From positions 1,589,511 through 1,653,510 of the forward strand of contig LSRX01000005.1 of NCBI GenBank assembly GCA_001939145.1: 64,000 nt of DNA, read 5' to 3'. Position numbers and translations under genes: made by a program. The notes beneath the pieces were generated by a model. It was given only the letters and a program-made list of their open reading frames with translations. It ran no database searches and was not told the origin of the DNA. Below are positions 53,073 to 63,424 of the stretch, piece after piece (positions within the stretch are counted from its first letter, which is position 1; every line of letters starts with the position of its first letter). Source of the stretch: Symbiodinium microadriaticum. Its lineage: Eukaryota; Sar; Dinophyceae; Suessiales; Symbiodiniaceae.

Positions 53073-53330
53073 TTGTGGAACTGTACTGGCAATCTTGGTC
53101 ATCTTGCCCCACTTGCTCGCCGACTAGTTTACCTGTTTAGACCAAGATTGACCAAGCTTGCGTGCAATCTTGCCGCCCCCCCCCACCCCAAGTGGAGCAA
53201 GTGGAGGCAATCCTGCTCAAACACTTGTTCTAGTTTCTCGGCACAAAGGAATAGAGGCATTTGGGCAGCATTAAATGGTGTTTGCGTTTCCGAAGAGCAC
53301 GCACCCCACATCCAGAGTGAGCCACAATAG
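53073..53330 (+). CDS. Candidate exon, low support
   Basis: Open for 85 codons to TAG, reading HLAPLARRLVYLFRPRLTKL and ending EEHAPHIQSEPQ. Codon composition is mixed and splice borders are unclear. Confidence 0.25.
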   Translation: MWNCTGNLGHLAPLARRLVYLFRPRLTKLACNLAAPPHPKWSKWRQSCSNTCSSFSAQRNRGIWAALNGVCVSEEHAPHIQSEPQ

Positions 53331-53470
53331 TGGTAAACTTAATCCCAAACTGACGGTAAAGGCTGACTCGGCAGGGATCTAAGGCGAGATACGTACCCGT
53401 AAATCGCGGATTTCTTCAAATGATATATCAGAAGCCCTATTAGGTCTTAACTAGATACTCCGTACGTGCC

Positions 53471-53818
53471 GTGGACTACTGGCATCTATCTCCACGCGAC
53501 TCTGAGCTGTTAGATGTACTTCAGCCGTTCGAGTCTGCTTTACCAAACCCAACTGAAACCCTCACTAAGGTACTTGTATGGAGCCTACATAACCCTACAA
53601 ATTTGCCACTACCCATCCAGAACCCGTTTAATGACACCTTTACCATGCTTATGCTTAGGAGTGAGCATTATCAGATGATCAGGTACGAGGTGGGTCCTGC
53701 AAGACGTCTTTTTGCAGCAGCATCAGGCAGCCCCAAGCTAGCGTCTGAAGGCAATAAAGCCCCTTACTTATTGCGAGACACTGATGAAAAGAACCATGGT
53801 TCTGATTGCGGCCCTTAA
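53471..53818 (+). CDS. Candidate exon, low support
   Basis: Open for 115 codons; the first part, DYWHLSPRDSELLDVLQPFE, is followed by a GTACTT donor near 53570. The remainder is less convincing. Confidence 0.25.
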   Translation: MDYWHLSPRDSELLDVLQPFESALPNPTETLTKVLVWSLHNPTNLPLPIQNPFNDTFTMLMLRSEHYQMIRYEVGPARRLFAAASGSPKLASEGNKAPYLLRDTDEKNHGSDCGP

Positions 53819-53907
53819 TATGACTTGTAGTGCCATTTTTGGGGATTAAAAGCTAGGGGGCCTTAGCATGAATTGTAGTGCCATTTCACGGGGATTAAGA
53901 GCTAGGG
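53813..53907. repeat. Tandem duplication, 48-bp spacing
   Basis: CCTTAATATGACTTGTAGTG... at 53813-53858 and CCTTAGCATGAATTGTAGTG... at 53861-53907 are two diverged copies, both ending GCTAGGG. Confidence 0.8.
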
Positions 53908-54810
53908 TTTTCTTCATCAAGTTCCTTCATTAGCCTCAGCCAAGCCTTGAAACACAGTCCTTGACCTCAGGTTTGGTTGGTGGGCTGCGCTGCCGATCCG
54001 GTGCTGTGGAGCCTGGCATCCGTCGATGCCCTGCATCCCGGCGTTCGAAAGTGAGTTGTGGTGCTGCATGGGGCGTAGTACCCAGCAAGTGTGGTTAGCG
54101 TCCCTTTATCAGGAAGCCATAACACCCAAACCGAAGCAATTCCACGGAAGGATCCGGGTAGACCTTGTAGAATCTCCTTGAAAAACGTTTTGGAATGTTA
54201 GAGGATCCCAGTCATAATATAATCCCACAATTAATGTTTAAACGACATGCTAGACTTGGCTATAATATTCTACAACATACGATATTATACGATAGTGTAC
54301 TGTAGCATGCTGTGATCTGCTGGCCTTGATGCAGTTTGAGGCCTGGGCCAACTCTGGAGCAAGTCACGTTCGGCTAGCTAGAAACAAAGTACGTAGACTC
54401 CGCAGAAAGCTAGCGGACGAAGTCATGGCTATGAACGGAGTGTTACTCTGTGTTCCTATCGGTAAATATAGGCGGGTATAAACTCCGATGCTCGGAAGGC
54501 TGTCTCTTTTTCACACAGCTCATGAAGTGTTCCTTGATCCGCTTTGCCTTGCGGCCTACACTAGGGTAGATTTCCCTCATCCTGCAGTATAGGTATAAAG
54601 GACATGTGGAGATAACCCACTCAGTTCTTAGTGCATTGCACCTATAGACCATGGACTGTCGTAAGTCGTAATATTATAACATGATTCGGATGGCTTGGCT
54701 TCTGGAGCCCCAAACCAGGAACTAGATTGAAGAGTCCGGGTGCGATTTTCATTTCAGTAGAGCAGCTTCCCCAGGCCGAAGGAGGATCTGAAGATGTTGC
54801 CAAGTCTTAG

Positions 54811-55195
54811 GTGTCTGAGCCCTCAGTTGCCACCCACCCTATCTCAGGGTATCACTTGCGATGGCGAAAGTGCCGAGCTGGATTACCCTCTTGGGCTCTT
54901 GGGCGGCAGTATCTTCGAGGAGTCGGTGCTGTCCTAGACTTTACCAGAAAAAGTGCACACCCTGCCCTGTTTCGAGTGTTTCAGGTCCTGGCTTTTATTT
55001 TGGCTTCTAAAGAAAATGGGGTTGGGTTTGATCCTTTGGGTTGCCAATAGTGCTTGGAAGTGCCTGCGAAGGATGCCAACTGCAAGCCAGGTTTGTAATT
55101 GTTGGCGTACATGGTCCTCGATTTATGCACCTTGTGTAGAATTTCTGGACCGCGAACAAATAATCCTTCGCGTAGAAAGCCCCCGAACTCGCTAA
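54811..55195 (+). CDS. Candidate exons, unknown product
   Basis: 54811-54985 reads VATHPISGYHLRWRKCRAGL, then RQYLRGVGAVLDFTRKSAHP, to a CAG/GTCCTG donor. A different frame at about 55089-55195 reads WRTWSSIYAPCVEFLDREQI to TAA and may be the terminal exon; its acceptor is uncertain. Confidence 0.35.
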
Positions 55196-55305
55196 GCCGT
55201 TCTATGTTCACTATGGCCCGTGTGACATTGGGCTTCTAAACAGATCCCGAGTTCAGCACGGAAATTCCCTGCAAATGACCTTCATCAGCAAGGTGTCTGG
55301 ACCAA

Positions 55306-55545
55306 GTGTTTGTTGGTTGTCTTGCCTGGATCTGTGCCCCGCTTTACCCGACATTCCTGGCGAGGCTCCATCATTGTGGCAAAGGGCGCTTCTTTGCCGC
55401 TGGCGCCTGCAACCGCCTTTCTTTCGGTGCCCGGGCTTCAGAGCTCTACTTGCTGTACGCGCAAGCGTCAGGATTACGTGTGGTAGGCTCAGGGAAACTG
55501 GGGCTCCCAATAATTGTGACTATCAGGATCGGATCCCCATTATAA
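55306..55545 (+). CDS. Candidate coding segment, 79 codons
   Basis: Best frame reads RLHHCGKGRFFAAGACNRLS, then GARASELYLLYAQASGLRVV, ending IVTIRIGSPL at TAA. A GTAGGC donor follows LRV. An ATG-led frame (55275-55610) overlaps and cannot be excluded. Family not recognised. Confidence 0.38.
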   Translation: MFVGCLAWICAPLYPTFLARLHHCGKGRFFAAGACNRLSFGARASELYLLYAQASGLRVVGSGKLGLPIIVTIRIGSPL

Positions 55546-56045
55546 AGACCGTTGAATTACTGAATACGGCGCCTCGATTTCCAATACATTTGTTCGGATG
55601 CAGCATCTGAAGCCTGAGAGCACACCAAGCGCTTCACATCGGACAGGTTTCTGCGCATCTGGGAATGAAAGACCCCTATCTCTTTTGCACAGCCTCAAAC
55701 CCGAATTTCAATTCTAAGACGTTAACTCTGACTTAGGATCCCGCATCCCTAAACCTGAAGATTCTCACGGCTTCCGCTGAGGTGCAGCATCTGGTTATGT
55801 CCTTCTGCCTGGCTGAGGCGCTCGGAGTAGAGGTGTGCAAGTGCGGAACCGCATCCTCCTAAACACGTCTGAATCCTGAACCGCAAGGCCTTGAAAGGCC
55901 CATCGATTGGTGATTGGCAGTGCAGCTGGTAGAGCCTAAACTCTTGTAAAGCTCTCGGTGTGTTGGCCCGGCACTTTACAAGCAACCCCCGTCCCTGAAG
56001 CATAATCCGTTCTTAGATGTTTCTGGAGTGTTTAGACCCTAAACT

Positions 56046-56109
56046 CATGTTTGCAGGAGTGGGGATACACCCCAAACCGGCCCTAACCCATGTTTGCAGG
56101 ACTGGGGAT
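56046..56109. repeat. Short direct duplication
   Basis: CATGTTTGCAGGAGTGGGGA at 56046 recurs, with one change, at 56089. The second copy forms the splice acceptor of the exon at 56100, so duplication may have created or copied a splice site. Confidence 0.6.
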
Positions 56110-56528
56110 GCTGCCTCACCCTCGCAGAGAAGCTACTGTGGTCACAGGCAGCGCGCAGGGTCTTGGTAGGCCTAGCTTCTCAGAGAGTACCGGAAAGCCC
56201 TGCACACAGGAACCTTCCTTTGCACAGGTCGTTTATGTACTTTCAGAATTGTTCATGGTTACTGGGTGCTGGGCTTTACCCTAAACCATACATACATCGC
56301 GCTTTATGTCTTTCAGCAGTATAGCAGTAGCAGGAGCAGGAGCACGAGGGTCCAATCCCACCTCCGCCCTGCGGAACAGGGCGCCGGCTTTCTCTGCGCG
56401 GTGCTGTCAGAGGCACTTCTCTCTTTGGGGCTTCAAGTCTTTTGTTCTTGGGCTTGCTGCGGAAGTGATGGGCCCATTGTTCAAGGTTTCGGAGTGCTGT
56501 TGGGCATCAAGGATTCAGGGCTGTCTAG
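56100..56528 (+). CDS. Two-exon candidate gene segment
   Basis: Exon 56100-56165 follows CATGTTTGCAG, reads DWGCCLTLAEKLLWSQAARR then VL, and leaves at GTAGGC in phase 0 with 16 of 22 codons ending in G or C. Exon 56317-56528 follows GCTTTATGTCTTTCAG in phase 0, reads YSSSRSRSTRVQSHLRPAEQ, GAGFLCAVLSEALLSLGLQV and GPIVQGFGVLLGIKDSGLS, and leaves at AG/GTACCC. Agreement of phase, splice signals and composition makes this one of the best host gene calls. Family not recognised. Confidence 0.52.
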
Positions 56529-56579
56529 GTACCCTAAACCCTAAACCCTAAGTAGTCTCTAGCTGTCATTTACTCATGA

Positions 56580-56763
56580 TTGGAGCGGAGGGAGTTGAGT
56601 CAGCCCATGTGTAGCGGCATGCCGAAAGTTCTGTACATGCTTATCTGTCTTCGGATGGCTGCGTGTTTCTCCTTTGGACACCATATGGTGCTTTGTAATT
56701 GGTGTATTGTCACAAACGGACCTTTGTTTCCCGTGACTGCCACCGTTTTACTTGCTCTCTGTA
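56580..56763 (+). CDS. Candidate exon, hydrophobic
   Basis: Reads PMCSGMPKVLYMLICLRMAA, then CFSFGHHMVLCNWCIV. The frame runs on into the 40-mer at 56774, so its true end is earlier. Borders unclear. Confidence 0.3.
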
Positions 56764-56773
56764 CCGAACCTTA

Positions 56774-56820
56774 CCCTGCAATGCGGGCTCGTCCTGGCTA
56801 AGTGGGAGGGGAAAAAAAGT
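56774..56820 (+). repeat. Interspersed 40-mer copy 4
   Basis: CCCTGCAATGCGGGCTCGTC then CTGGCTAAGTGGGAGGGG and seven A residues. Nearly identical to 23827. Confidence 0.7.
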
Positions 56821-57209
56821 AGTAGAGACTGAGGCTCACAATTGGGCATGCTTTCCTCTTTCAGGCACCTGCTTCAGGCCCCAAGCTGAAGGCTCTTGAC
56901 CCTAACTATTTCTCCGGAACGGAATAACCCAAGGTTTAGGGTTTAGGGTGTAGGGATTTCTCCGGAGGGCTCCAGTGAGATCAAAGATGGCTTGCTAGGG
57001 TTAATAACCTACTTGTAGTTAGGTAGCTCGAGCCCTATTGGTGATGGCAGCCGTCGACTGTTCGCTATGAGGATTGCCCTGCAATTGTGAAAGTCGCTGA
57101 ACCCCAAACCCTTATTCCTAAACCCCAAAGACTCAAACCCCAAATCAAAGTCACGTTTGCCCAGTATATAGAAGAGCACCATCTTTCCTTTCAGCCCTAG
57201 AGTGACTGC

Positions 57210-57542
57210 TTGGCGGAAGATTTTAATAAAGAGCTTCGGGCACACAGAGGTTTGCGATTGGTTCCTGACATTTCTCTGCCAGGCGTAGGGGTTTCTGAAT
57301 GCCGAGTTCAATGCAGAGTGCGAGCTACCCCATCCAAACCCGACCCGACATTCAGATTTAGGCCGCGCAGACTCGCTTTCATGGCTGGCCGCCCCTCCTT
57401 GCGCCACTCGGCGCGGGAGTTATCCGATTCCGACATAGGGGTTGTGGTCATCATGGCCTATGCAATTGAAGAGTGGAACGGCAACTCATTTGAACAATAT
57501 TTTGGGGTCCTTGTGCTCGGTCACAGCTTTCGGATTTCTTGA
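57210..57542 (+). CDS. Candidate coding ORF, 110 codons
   Basis: Reads AEDFNKELRAHRGLRLVPDI, then basic RFRPRRLAFMAGRPSLRHSA, and VVVIMAYAIEEWNGNSFEQY, to TGA at 57540. A minus frame of 132 codons overlaps and is taken as a shadow. The start is not fixed. Family not recognised. Confidence 0.42.
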   Translation: MAEDFNKELRAHRGLRLVPDISLPGVGVSECRVQCRVRATPSKPDPTFRFRPRRLAFMAGRPSLRHSARELSDSDIGVVVIMAYAIEEWNGNSFEQYFGVLVLGHSFRIS

Positions 57543-57643
57543 AGTGGCACGATGCGCAAAGGTAAGGTGCCGAGTGTAACTTTCGAGTATGTTACTTGTT
57601 AGCGTACTATTTCTCCGATGTGAGGGTGTGGTTTTGTTCTCAA

Positions 57644-57664
57644 GGTGTGTGTGTGTGTGTGTGC
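57644..57664. repeat. GT dinucleotide repeat
   Basis: About nine GT units. The downstream frame (57670-57811, ending SFASRGHPA) is weakly coding-like and is not called. Confidence 0.85.
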
Positions 57665-58248
57665 GTGGGATGTGCATTCGAGTTTATTGTCCCGGTCCAT
57701 AGTGGTTCCCTTTCATACTGCCACGAAGCAGGTTTAAATGCAGCCTTGCAGTGGATGCTATCACCTGTAAGGGGAGGCACAAGTTTCGCAAGTCGGGGCC
57801 ACCCTGCCTGAAGCCTACTTGCAAGCCCTTAACCTTAAACACCAAGCACCCGAAATCTAAACACAAGTCCCCCGATGCTCGATGAAGTTTCCCTAACAAG
57901 GCTCCATGTACCCATATAGTATACGTAGTCTTCGGCCTTTTTGGGGGTTCCGATATAGGTGCTTCAGGTGCTTTCAGGCCTAAGTATCCACGATGCATGT
58001 ATGCATTTGGAGCCTTAGGGTTTCTGTACTAATAATTAATAATGTTGTATTGTATCATACTCTAGTAGAATATATCTTGTAGTATGGTAAGATTTTTTGT
58101 ATATCGTATGTAGTATCAAGTTTCTGCTCAAGTCAGGTTCTTCATGGCATTGGCAGCTCTGGGTCTCTTCCTGCTGCTGATGACACGGCTTTTCTGGCGC
58201 CTGCTGCCCTCAAGGCGGACTTGTTTCAGATTTTGGGGTTTATAGGCA

Positions 58249-58345
58249 TTACCCATAGGCCCCAAAGTAGTTCCTCTTTGGGATTACCTTATTATAGGGT
58301 TCTAAATATGAACCTTAAAAAGGAACTACTTAGGCCTATGGGTAG
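58249..58345. mobile_element. MITE, GTAGTTCC family, long copy (about 97 bp)
   Basis: TTACCCATAGGCCCCAAAGT at the left against ACTTAGGCCTATGGGTAG at the right, each extended by AGTTCC/GGAACT. This is the longest inverted repeat of the family, which also has copies at 20395 and 22319. Confidence 0.7.
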
Positions 58346-58349
58346 GTTC

Positions 58350-58637
58350 GAGAGTTTCAGATGTTGGGGCTTAGGTTGGAGTCGTTTGGGACTAGGGCCT
58401 TCAAGGTGGACTTGCTTCGGTCTTTCGTTTTGCGCACATGGGACGAGAGGCTGCGGAACCTTTGTGCAGGATGGGCTTTTGAGGCCTGGGGATCTACCCA
58501 AACCCTGGAATTACGTGGCAGAGTGGTTTGATTTGAGGGTCACAACCCATATACTTCTTATGAGATCACAAGGGAAGAGCATCAAAGCCTCAAAGCGCCC
58601 TGAGGACCTAAGCCCAATCCAGCTCGCAGTCCCATAA
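58350..58637 (+). CDS. Candidate exon, low support
   Basis: The 3' part reads LPKPWNYVAEWFDLRVTTHI, then SKRPEDLSPIQLAVP to TAA. The 5' border is unclear because the frame continues into the MITE. Confidence 0.3.
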   Translation, partial: ESFRCWGLGWSRLGLGPSRWTCFGLSFCAHGTRGCGTFVQDGLLRPGDLPKPWNYVAEWFDLRVTTHILLMRSQGKSIKASKRPEDLSPIQLAVP

Positions 58638-59806
58638 TGCAGCACCACCCAACACCACACCCAACACCCGCGACCCGAAGTCCTAAACCATGCATCCTGA
58701 GCCCAAGTATCTAGAGCTCCAAAATCAGCAAGTTTTGAGAGACTGCTCCGCAGGATCCAAGCCTGGGCAGCTGTGCTGTCCACGGCAGCTTTCTGGCTGA
58801 TCCCGAATTCAAACACGGGTCAGAACAGTTAGTGGCAGTATGCCATAAGAGTCCCTGTTTCAGTTGTAGTATAGTAATTTTACCACAAGTCCGCATTCTA
58901 CATATTCAGGCCCTTATATTACGTTCTCCCAGCCAGAGACATCTAAGCTTCCCGTTACCGGTTCTGTCCGCATTGTGCTTCATGTGTAAGTTAATTAATC
59001 TCTGGATGTAGAGCTTCTAGGGACAGGATCCACAGCCTTCCCGGAGCCCGTGTTTGGGGCAAAGCCTTTGCCAACCAAAAGCCTGTTGTTAACCGCGCCT
59101 ACGATTTGGGGTGTCTAGGATTTAGCACTTTGGGGCTTGAGGGCTGGCTTCTGAAGTCTAAAGGGTTTGGGGCGTAACTACCGGGGAGATTTTTGTCGGG
59201 AGCCTCGAAAGCCTCATCCCTGAAACCCTCGGCCATCGATGTTGCTTCGTTGCAAACCACAACTTATATGAAACCATAGTGTGATGATTGGTCATGCTTA
59301 TTGAAATCACTATGAACCCACACATGCTTGGGTGGGAGAGACTCGGCAGTTCTTTCCCTCAGACTCTACTGTGCAGCACAGGGTTCAGGAGTTTAGGCTT
59401 TAGAGTATAGGCTTCAGCCCAAGAGCCAGCCAAGGTGACCGGAGGAGTTGTCCTGCTGTGGGGCCTCACCGGGGCTGGTACCGGCGAAGCTTTCGAATTG
59501 CAGCCGCCTTTGCTGTGGCTGCTGCGCTACATCCTTCAGCCGTCTGAGAGAAGGAGGGTTTAGGGTTTAGGGGACCTCCCAAACGGGACTCAGGCATCCA
59601 TGTCACGTATGCTAGGGCGTTGAACACAACTTGTAGTGCGTGTGATCATGGGCTCATAGACTAGACTTTGGGACCTTAGTCGGAGAGCATACTTTTCTGT
59701 TCTCCCCATAAAAATCCTGGCAAGAGGCCCCTCACAGTTATGTGAAGTATACCCGACCCAAGGCCCCGATTCGTTTTGGTCTAACCCCGTGAAACGAAGA
59801 CATAAC

Positions 59807-60025
59807 ATGATCTTGGGCGTGTGTTCGGATAAGGCTCTTGCCTGTAGGACGCTTTTCCTGCAGTGGCCCCTGCTGTTGATCGCTGGCGTGGTCGGTGCCG
59901 ACGTCCTCTCACGGAGGCCTGGTGCTGCTCCGCTTGGGCGGCGGGAATGGAAGTCAACCCATCAAGGGCATCCTCTCACGGAAAAATGGCAGAGCCCCAG
60001 ATTGACCAAAAGCTTTACCCTATGA
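59807..60025 (+). CDS. Candidate coding segment, 72 codons
   Basis: ATG at 59807, reading MILGVCSDKALACRTLFLQW, then PLLLIAGVVGADVLSRRPGA (one hydrophobic helix) and TEKWQSPRLTKSFTL to TGA. Third positions lean to G/C. A signal anchor or membrane protein is possible; family not recognised. Confidence 0.4.
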   Translation: MILGVCSDKALACRTLFLQWPLLLIAGVVGADVLSRRPGAAPLGRREWKSTHQGHPLTEKWQSPRLTKSFTL

Positions 60026-60104
60026 GCAAGCATCAAGTTGTACTCATGTTGTCATAGTCATCCCGTTGATGCGATCTGCTCAACACCAAAGGGAAGAAGC
60101 ACTC

Positions 60105-60175
60105 ATGCGTACGTTCATCCATCCATCCTTCCTTCCATCTTTCCATCTATTCATCCATCCTTCCATCCATATATG
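60105..60175. repeat. CATC/CTTC tetranucleotide repeat
   Basis: Imperfect (CATC)n with CCTTCCTT units, followed by ATGC and GTCTGTCT short repeats up to 60275. Confidence 0.85.
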
Positions 60176-60416
60176 CATAGACGTACACCGTTATGACACA
60201 TGCATGCATGGAGCCATGGACGCATGCATGTATTTGCTTGCGTTTGTTCGTCTGTCGGTCTGTCTGTCTGCGTGAGTTTAAGATTCAGGACTATATCCCT
60301 AGGCTTCCAAGAACCTTAAAGTTAGGCCCCAACTAAAACGTCCCTGCAAGCCTAGGGTATGGTTAAGAGCGGACTTCGGCCTGCGCATGCCTGCTTAAGT
60401 CGTTTATGGCCCGGTA

Positions 60417-60480
60417 GGGTTTAGATTTTTTAGGGGTTTAGGGGTTTAGGGGTTCGGGGGTTTAGGGTTTAGGGTTTGGC
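60417..60480. repeat. TTTAGGG cluster
   Basis: Five to six near-exact TTTAGGG/TTTAGGGG units, followed by a coding-like frame at 60476-60600. Confidence 0.8.
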
Positions 60481-60600
60481 TAGGGTTTTGCGAGCAATCA
60501 GGAAGCCCCGACAGGCTAGCATCGGCGTCCAAAGGTCGCCCCTCCAATCGGGACAAGCACTTCGTCCGTGGCTGCGATGCATCGACTTCAGAGTAAAATT
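60476..60600 (+). CDS. Candidate exon, low support
   Basis: Reads RVLRAIRKPRQASIGVQRSP, then LQSGQALRPWLRCIDFRVKF, basic. It begins directly after the TTTAGGG cluster; borders uncertain. Confidence 0.28.
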
Positions 60601-60964
60601 TAAAAGCCCGAAGCCTAACAACCTAATACCCTATAAGTCCGAAAGCGGGGGGACATACGCAGAGAGGGTTGGGGTTTCGGGAGGTATAGCCTCAACTCGG
60701 AGGATGGACTTAAAGTGGTTTGCTTAAGCTGTGCATCAGCAAGCGGACGAAGCCATCAGAAGAGCCTCGCACTGCCTCCGCATCAGACCCTTCAACGTAT
60801 CTAGGGTTGGGGGGGGTAACAACGGCAAAGATCGCAGCCTAAATCGTTACCACTTATAATTAGTACTTATTGCTTATTGTTCCCTACCGTGGTTACTATA
60901 ACCCTAAACCCAAAACCCTATTTAGGCACCCGTACCTTATAGGCCTTCGATCTTTTGGTCTACA

Positions 60965-61135
60965 GATCTTCAGGTTGCAGAATTGTCGAAGCGTCCCCCA
61001 TGCAGGGTTTAGGGCATTTATAGGGTTTACACGGTTTTGTAAACAAAACGGTACAAATCTTCAGGTGCGGATTGTCGAGGCGTCCCCCATATAGGGTTTA
61101 GGGTTGTATAGAGTTTATACGGCTTTATCGTGTTT
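60965..61135. repeat. Tandem duplication, about 90-bp spacing
   Basis: GATCTTCAGGTTGCAGAATT...GCGTCCCCCATGCAGGG at 60965 recurs as AATCTTCAGGTGCGGATT...GCGTCCCCCATATAGGG at 61056. TTTAGGG units follow each copy, continuing to 61255. Confidence 0.8.
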
Positions 61136-61264
61136 ATAGGGCTCATGTGGTTTATAGGGTTTAGGGCTTATAGGGTTTCTAGGGTTTTATAGGCTATAGG
61201 GTTTATAGGGCTGTCAGGGTTTGTAGGGTTTAGGGTGCGTAGGGTTTATGGGGTTTCTCTCGTA

Positions 61265-61462
61265 ATGGGCCCAAACGAGGCAAGACATTCCATGCGCTGG
61301 CCCTTGCTCTCTTCGTGCCGCCTCTCTGTGAAGGCGCATCTATGTGGGTTCTTCAAAGGAGCCGAGCTTTATGAGGCTTTGCTCAGGCGGATGCTTCCAA
61401 TTTCCCATGCTTATGCTCTATTATGGTTCCTCTACTTCGCTATTCTGCGCTTGCAAGCTTAA
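61265..61462 (+). CDS. Candidate coding segment, 65 codons
   Basis: ATG at 61265, reading MGPNEARHSMRWPLLSSCRL, SVKAHLCGFFKGAELYEALL and a hydrophobic end (YALLWFLYFAILRLQA) to TAA. It follows a TTTAGGG block directly. Family not recognised. Confidence 0.42.
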   Translation: MGPNEARHSMRWPLLSSCRLSVKAHLCGFFKGAELYEALLRRMLPISHAYALLWFLYFAILRLQA

Positions 61463-62759
61463 CCTTGCCCTTCGTCGGGCCCTGTTAGGCTTCCAGAGAA
61501 GTGGGTTTGCACCTGGCTCCCATAGCTGAAAAGCACACCTGCACACATCTCAAGATAAGGATGCCCTACAATTGATGCGGTTATAGGTCCGCTCGAATCC
61601 ATGTGTGGAGGGCAAAAACCAAACAAGGGAACTTCCCCGCACCTGGTAGCGATTAGAGAAGGTGAACAGCGATCTTAAGCTTCAAGCCAATGAAGAAAAT
61701 AAATTAGTACATAGTGAGTGAGTGGTCTACACTAACCCTATAAACCCTAAACCAATTAAGCATCAGGGTTCCCCTAACCCAATAAACCCTAAACCCTAAA
61801 CCAACTAAACAAGAGGGAGAAACCAACTAAACATCAGGGTTCCCCGGCCACACCAGGTCTGGCACCCTTCCTGTCACTGTCGCTGCTGATAGCTGCGCTT
61901 CTCTTCCTGCTGCTGGAGAGCTGAGTTCTTGAAAACTGTCGGGGGCAGAACGGGCGAATATAAGAGCAGTGCATAGCGTTTGGGGTTCCTTTGAGTGTCC
62001 CTTTAACATAAAGGCTTGTTAGAAGAGTAGGTAACCTGTAACACATCGTCACTTACTTCTGGAGAGCACATACACGCTCTGAGCAAGGAGCTCTTCAGGC
62101 CTTTCCACAAACAAGGAAGAAGGATTCTTGCTATTCACACATATCCCCAATGCCAAGCTCGTGAATTCGCATGGGTTTCCAGCTTACATTACAAGCTTGG
62201 GTCTCATTCCGGGGGTTCAACTTGTTGCTTCCTTTGCAAAGTGAACACGCCCATGAGCCCTACACTCTACACCGTTAGCCCCGACCCCGAACCCGAAACC
62301 TAAAAGTTCCCTAAACCCTAAACCCTAGACCCCAAACCCGAAACCTTAAAGTTAGACCCCACACCCGAAACCTTAAAGCCTAAACCCAAAGCGGCCCAAA
62401 GCCCGACGCAGGAGACCTTGCGATTCTACAAGACGCCTCACCTCGCCGCACTGCTCGATGGCCGCTTCCACGCTCTGGAGGGGCCTAAATAAATACCGAC
62501 ATCTTCTTATACTCGTGGCCCCTCACATTAATGTTGGTGCAATAGACATCAATAGACCCCAGAACCTTTGTTCTAATCATTTTGGGGCCCTGTATATTGT
62601 GGGATTATATATCCGGATCCCCAATTAAGGGGGCCCTAAGCCCAAAGCGCTGCGGGAAAGCCCCAGGAACTGCCTCCAACTCTAAGTCTTGCTGGTTTAG
62701 GGTTTAGGGTTCTGTTGGGGATGAGGTGTTGGATATTGCCCCCAATCATTCTGTAATAG
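61463..62759. other. Non-coding, telomeric units
   Basis: CCCTAAA units at 61736-61800 and 62285-62400, one duplicated CATCAGGGTTCCCC block (61761 and 61832), and no supported gene. Minus frames at 61827-62052 are not convincing. Confidence 0.55.
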
Positions 62760-62984
62760 TTGGACAACATTTCACAGTTCTATTTGCATCGACATAGGTA
62801 TAAGACCCTTAGTGGTACCCTTATTGGAGCCTGTTACTGTCTGGGGGCAGTGCCCAAGTTAGCGACTTGGTTGTTTTGGGATCGAAGTTTTGGGCTTGAG
62901 GTTTTGAGGTTGGGGGCTCGGCCTGCTCCAAGAATTGTATGTCAAGCGCTTCGGTCCGCAACCCCAGAACCGAAGACGCGAAGG
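62760..62984 (+). CDS. Candidate internal exon
   Basis: Open frame to a textbook donor, AGG/GTGAGT. It includes RYKTLSGTLIGACYCLGAVP and ARPAPRIVCQALRSATPEPK. The 5' border is not fixed. Confidence 0.36.
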
Positions 62985-63217
62985 GTGAGTTGTGTTGACT
63001 TTGTTTGTTGTTTTTTACGTTGTAGTTTTAAGTTGTAGTGCCGGTACTCCAGGTTTCTGTAGGTCTTTCCTCTTACTTCTGCCCGCACTTAAGCAGGGTC
63101 CATCTCCACAAGTCTTGAACTCCATGGCTCACTCAGGCTTCAACTGAGGCAGTTGATCAAGCCCCCCTGGCCCGAGACCCCAAGCCCGAAAGCTCTATAA
63201 ATCCAGGCCCTGGTGCC

Positions 63218-63424
63218 TTGCCTATTCTCTGCAAGTGTGAGAGCCGAAGCACAAAAGCCCTGAAACGCCGGAAACCCCTACAGAAGGCTATAAAGGCCCC
63301 CACATGCACTACTCCCAGAAAGCCCAAGGCCCCCGAAGATCTGAAGCCTAGAAGTCGAAATGGCTCAGGCTTCCTGGGCCAGCATCTCGTCTTCGCAAGC
63401 CTGGACTTTGGGAGAATGATGTAG
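63218..63424 (+). CDS. Candidate terminal exon, lysine-rich
   Basis: Reads KALKRRKPLQKAIKAPTCTT, then PRKPKAPEDLKPRSRNGSGF, and ends VFASLDFGRMM at TAG. Mixed composition, with a minus frame overlapping. Confidence 0.35.
   Translation: MPILCKCESRSTKALKRRKPLQKAIKAPTCTTPRKPKAPEDLKPRSRNGSGFLGQHLVFASLDFGRMM

Noticed and set aside
57009-57407. 132-codon minus-strand frame
   Set aside because: Opposes the better plus-strand frame at 57210-57542 and includes telomere-like DNA.
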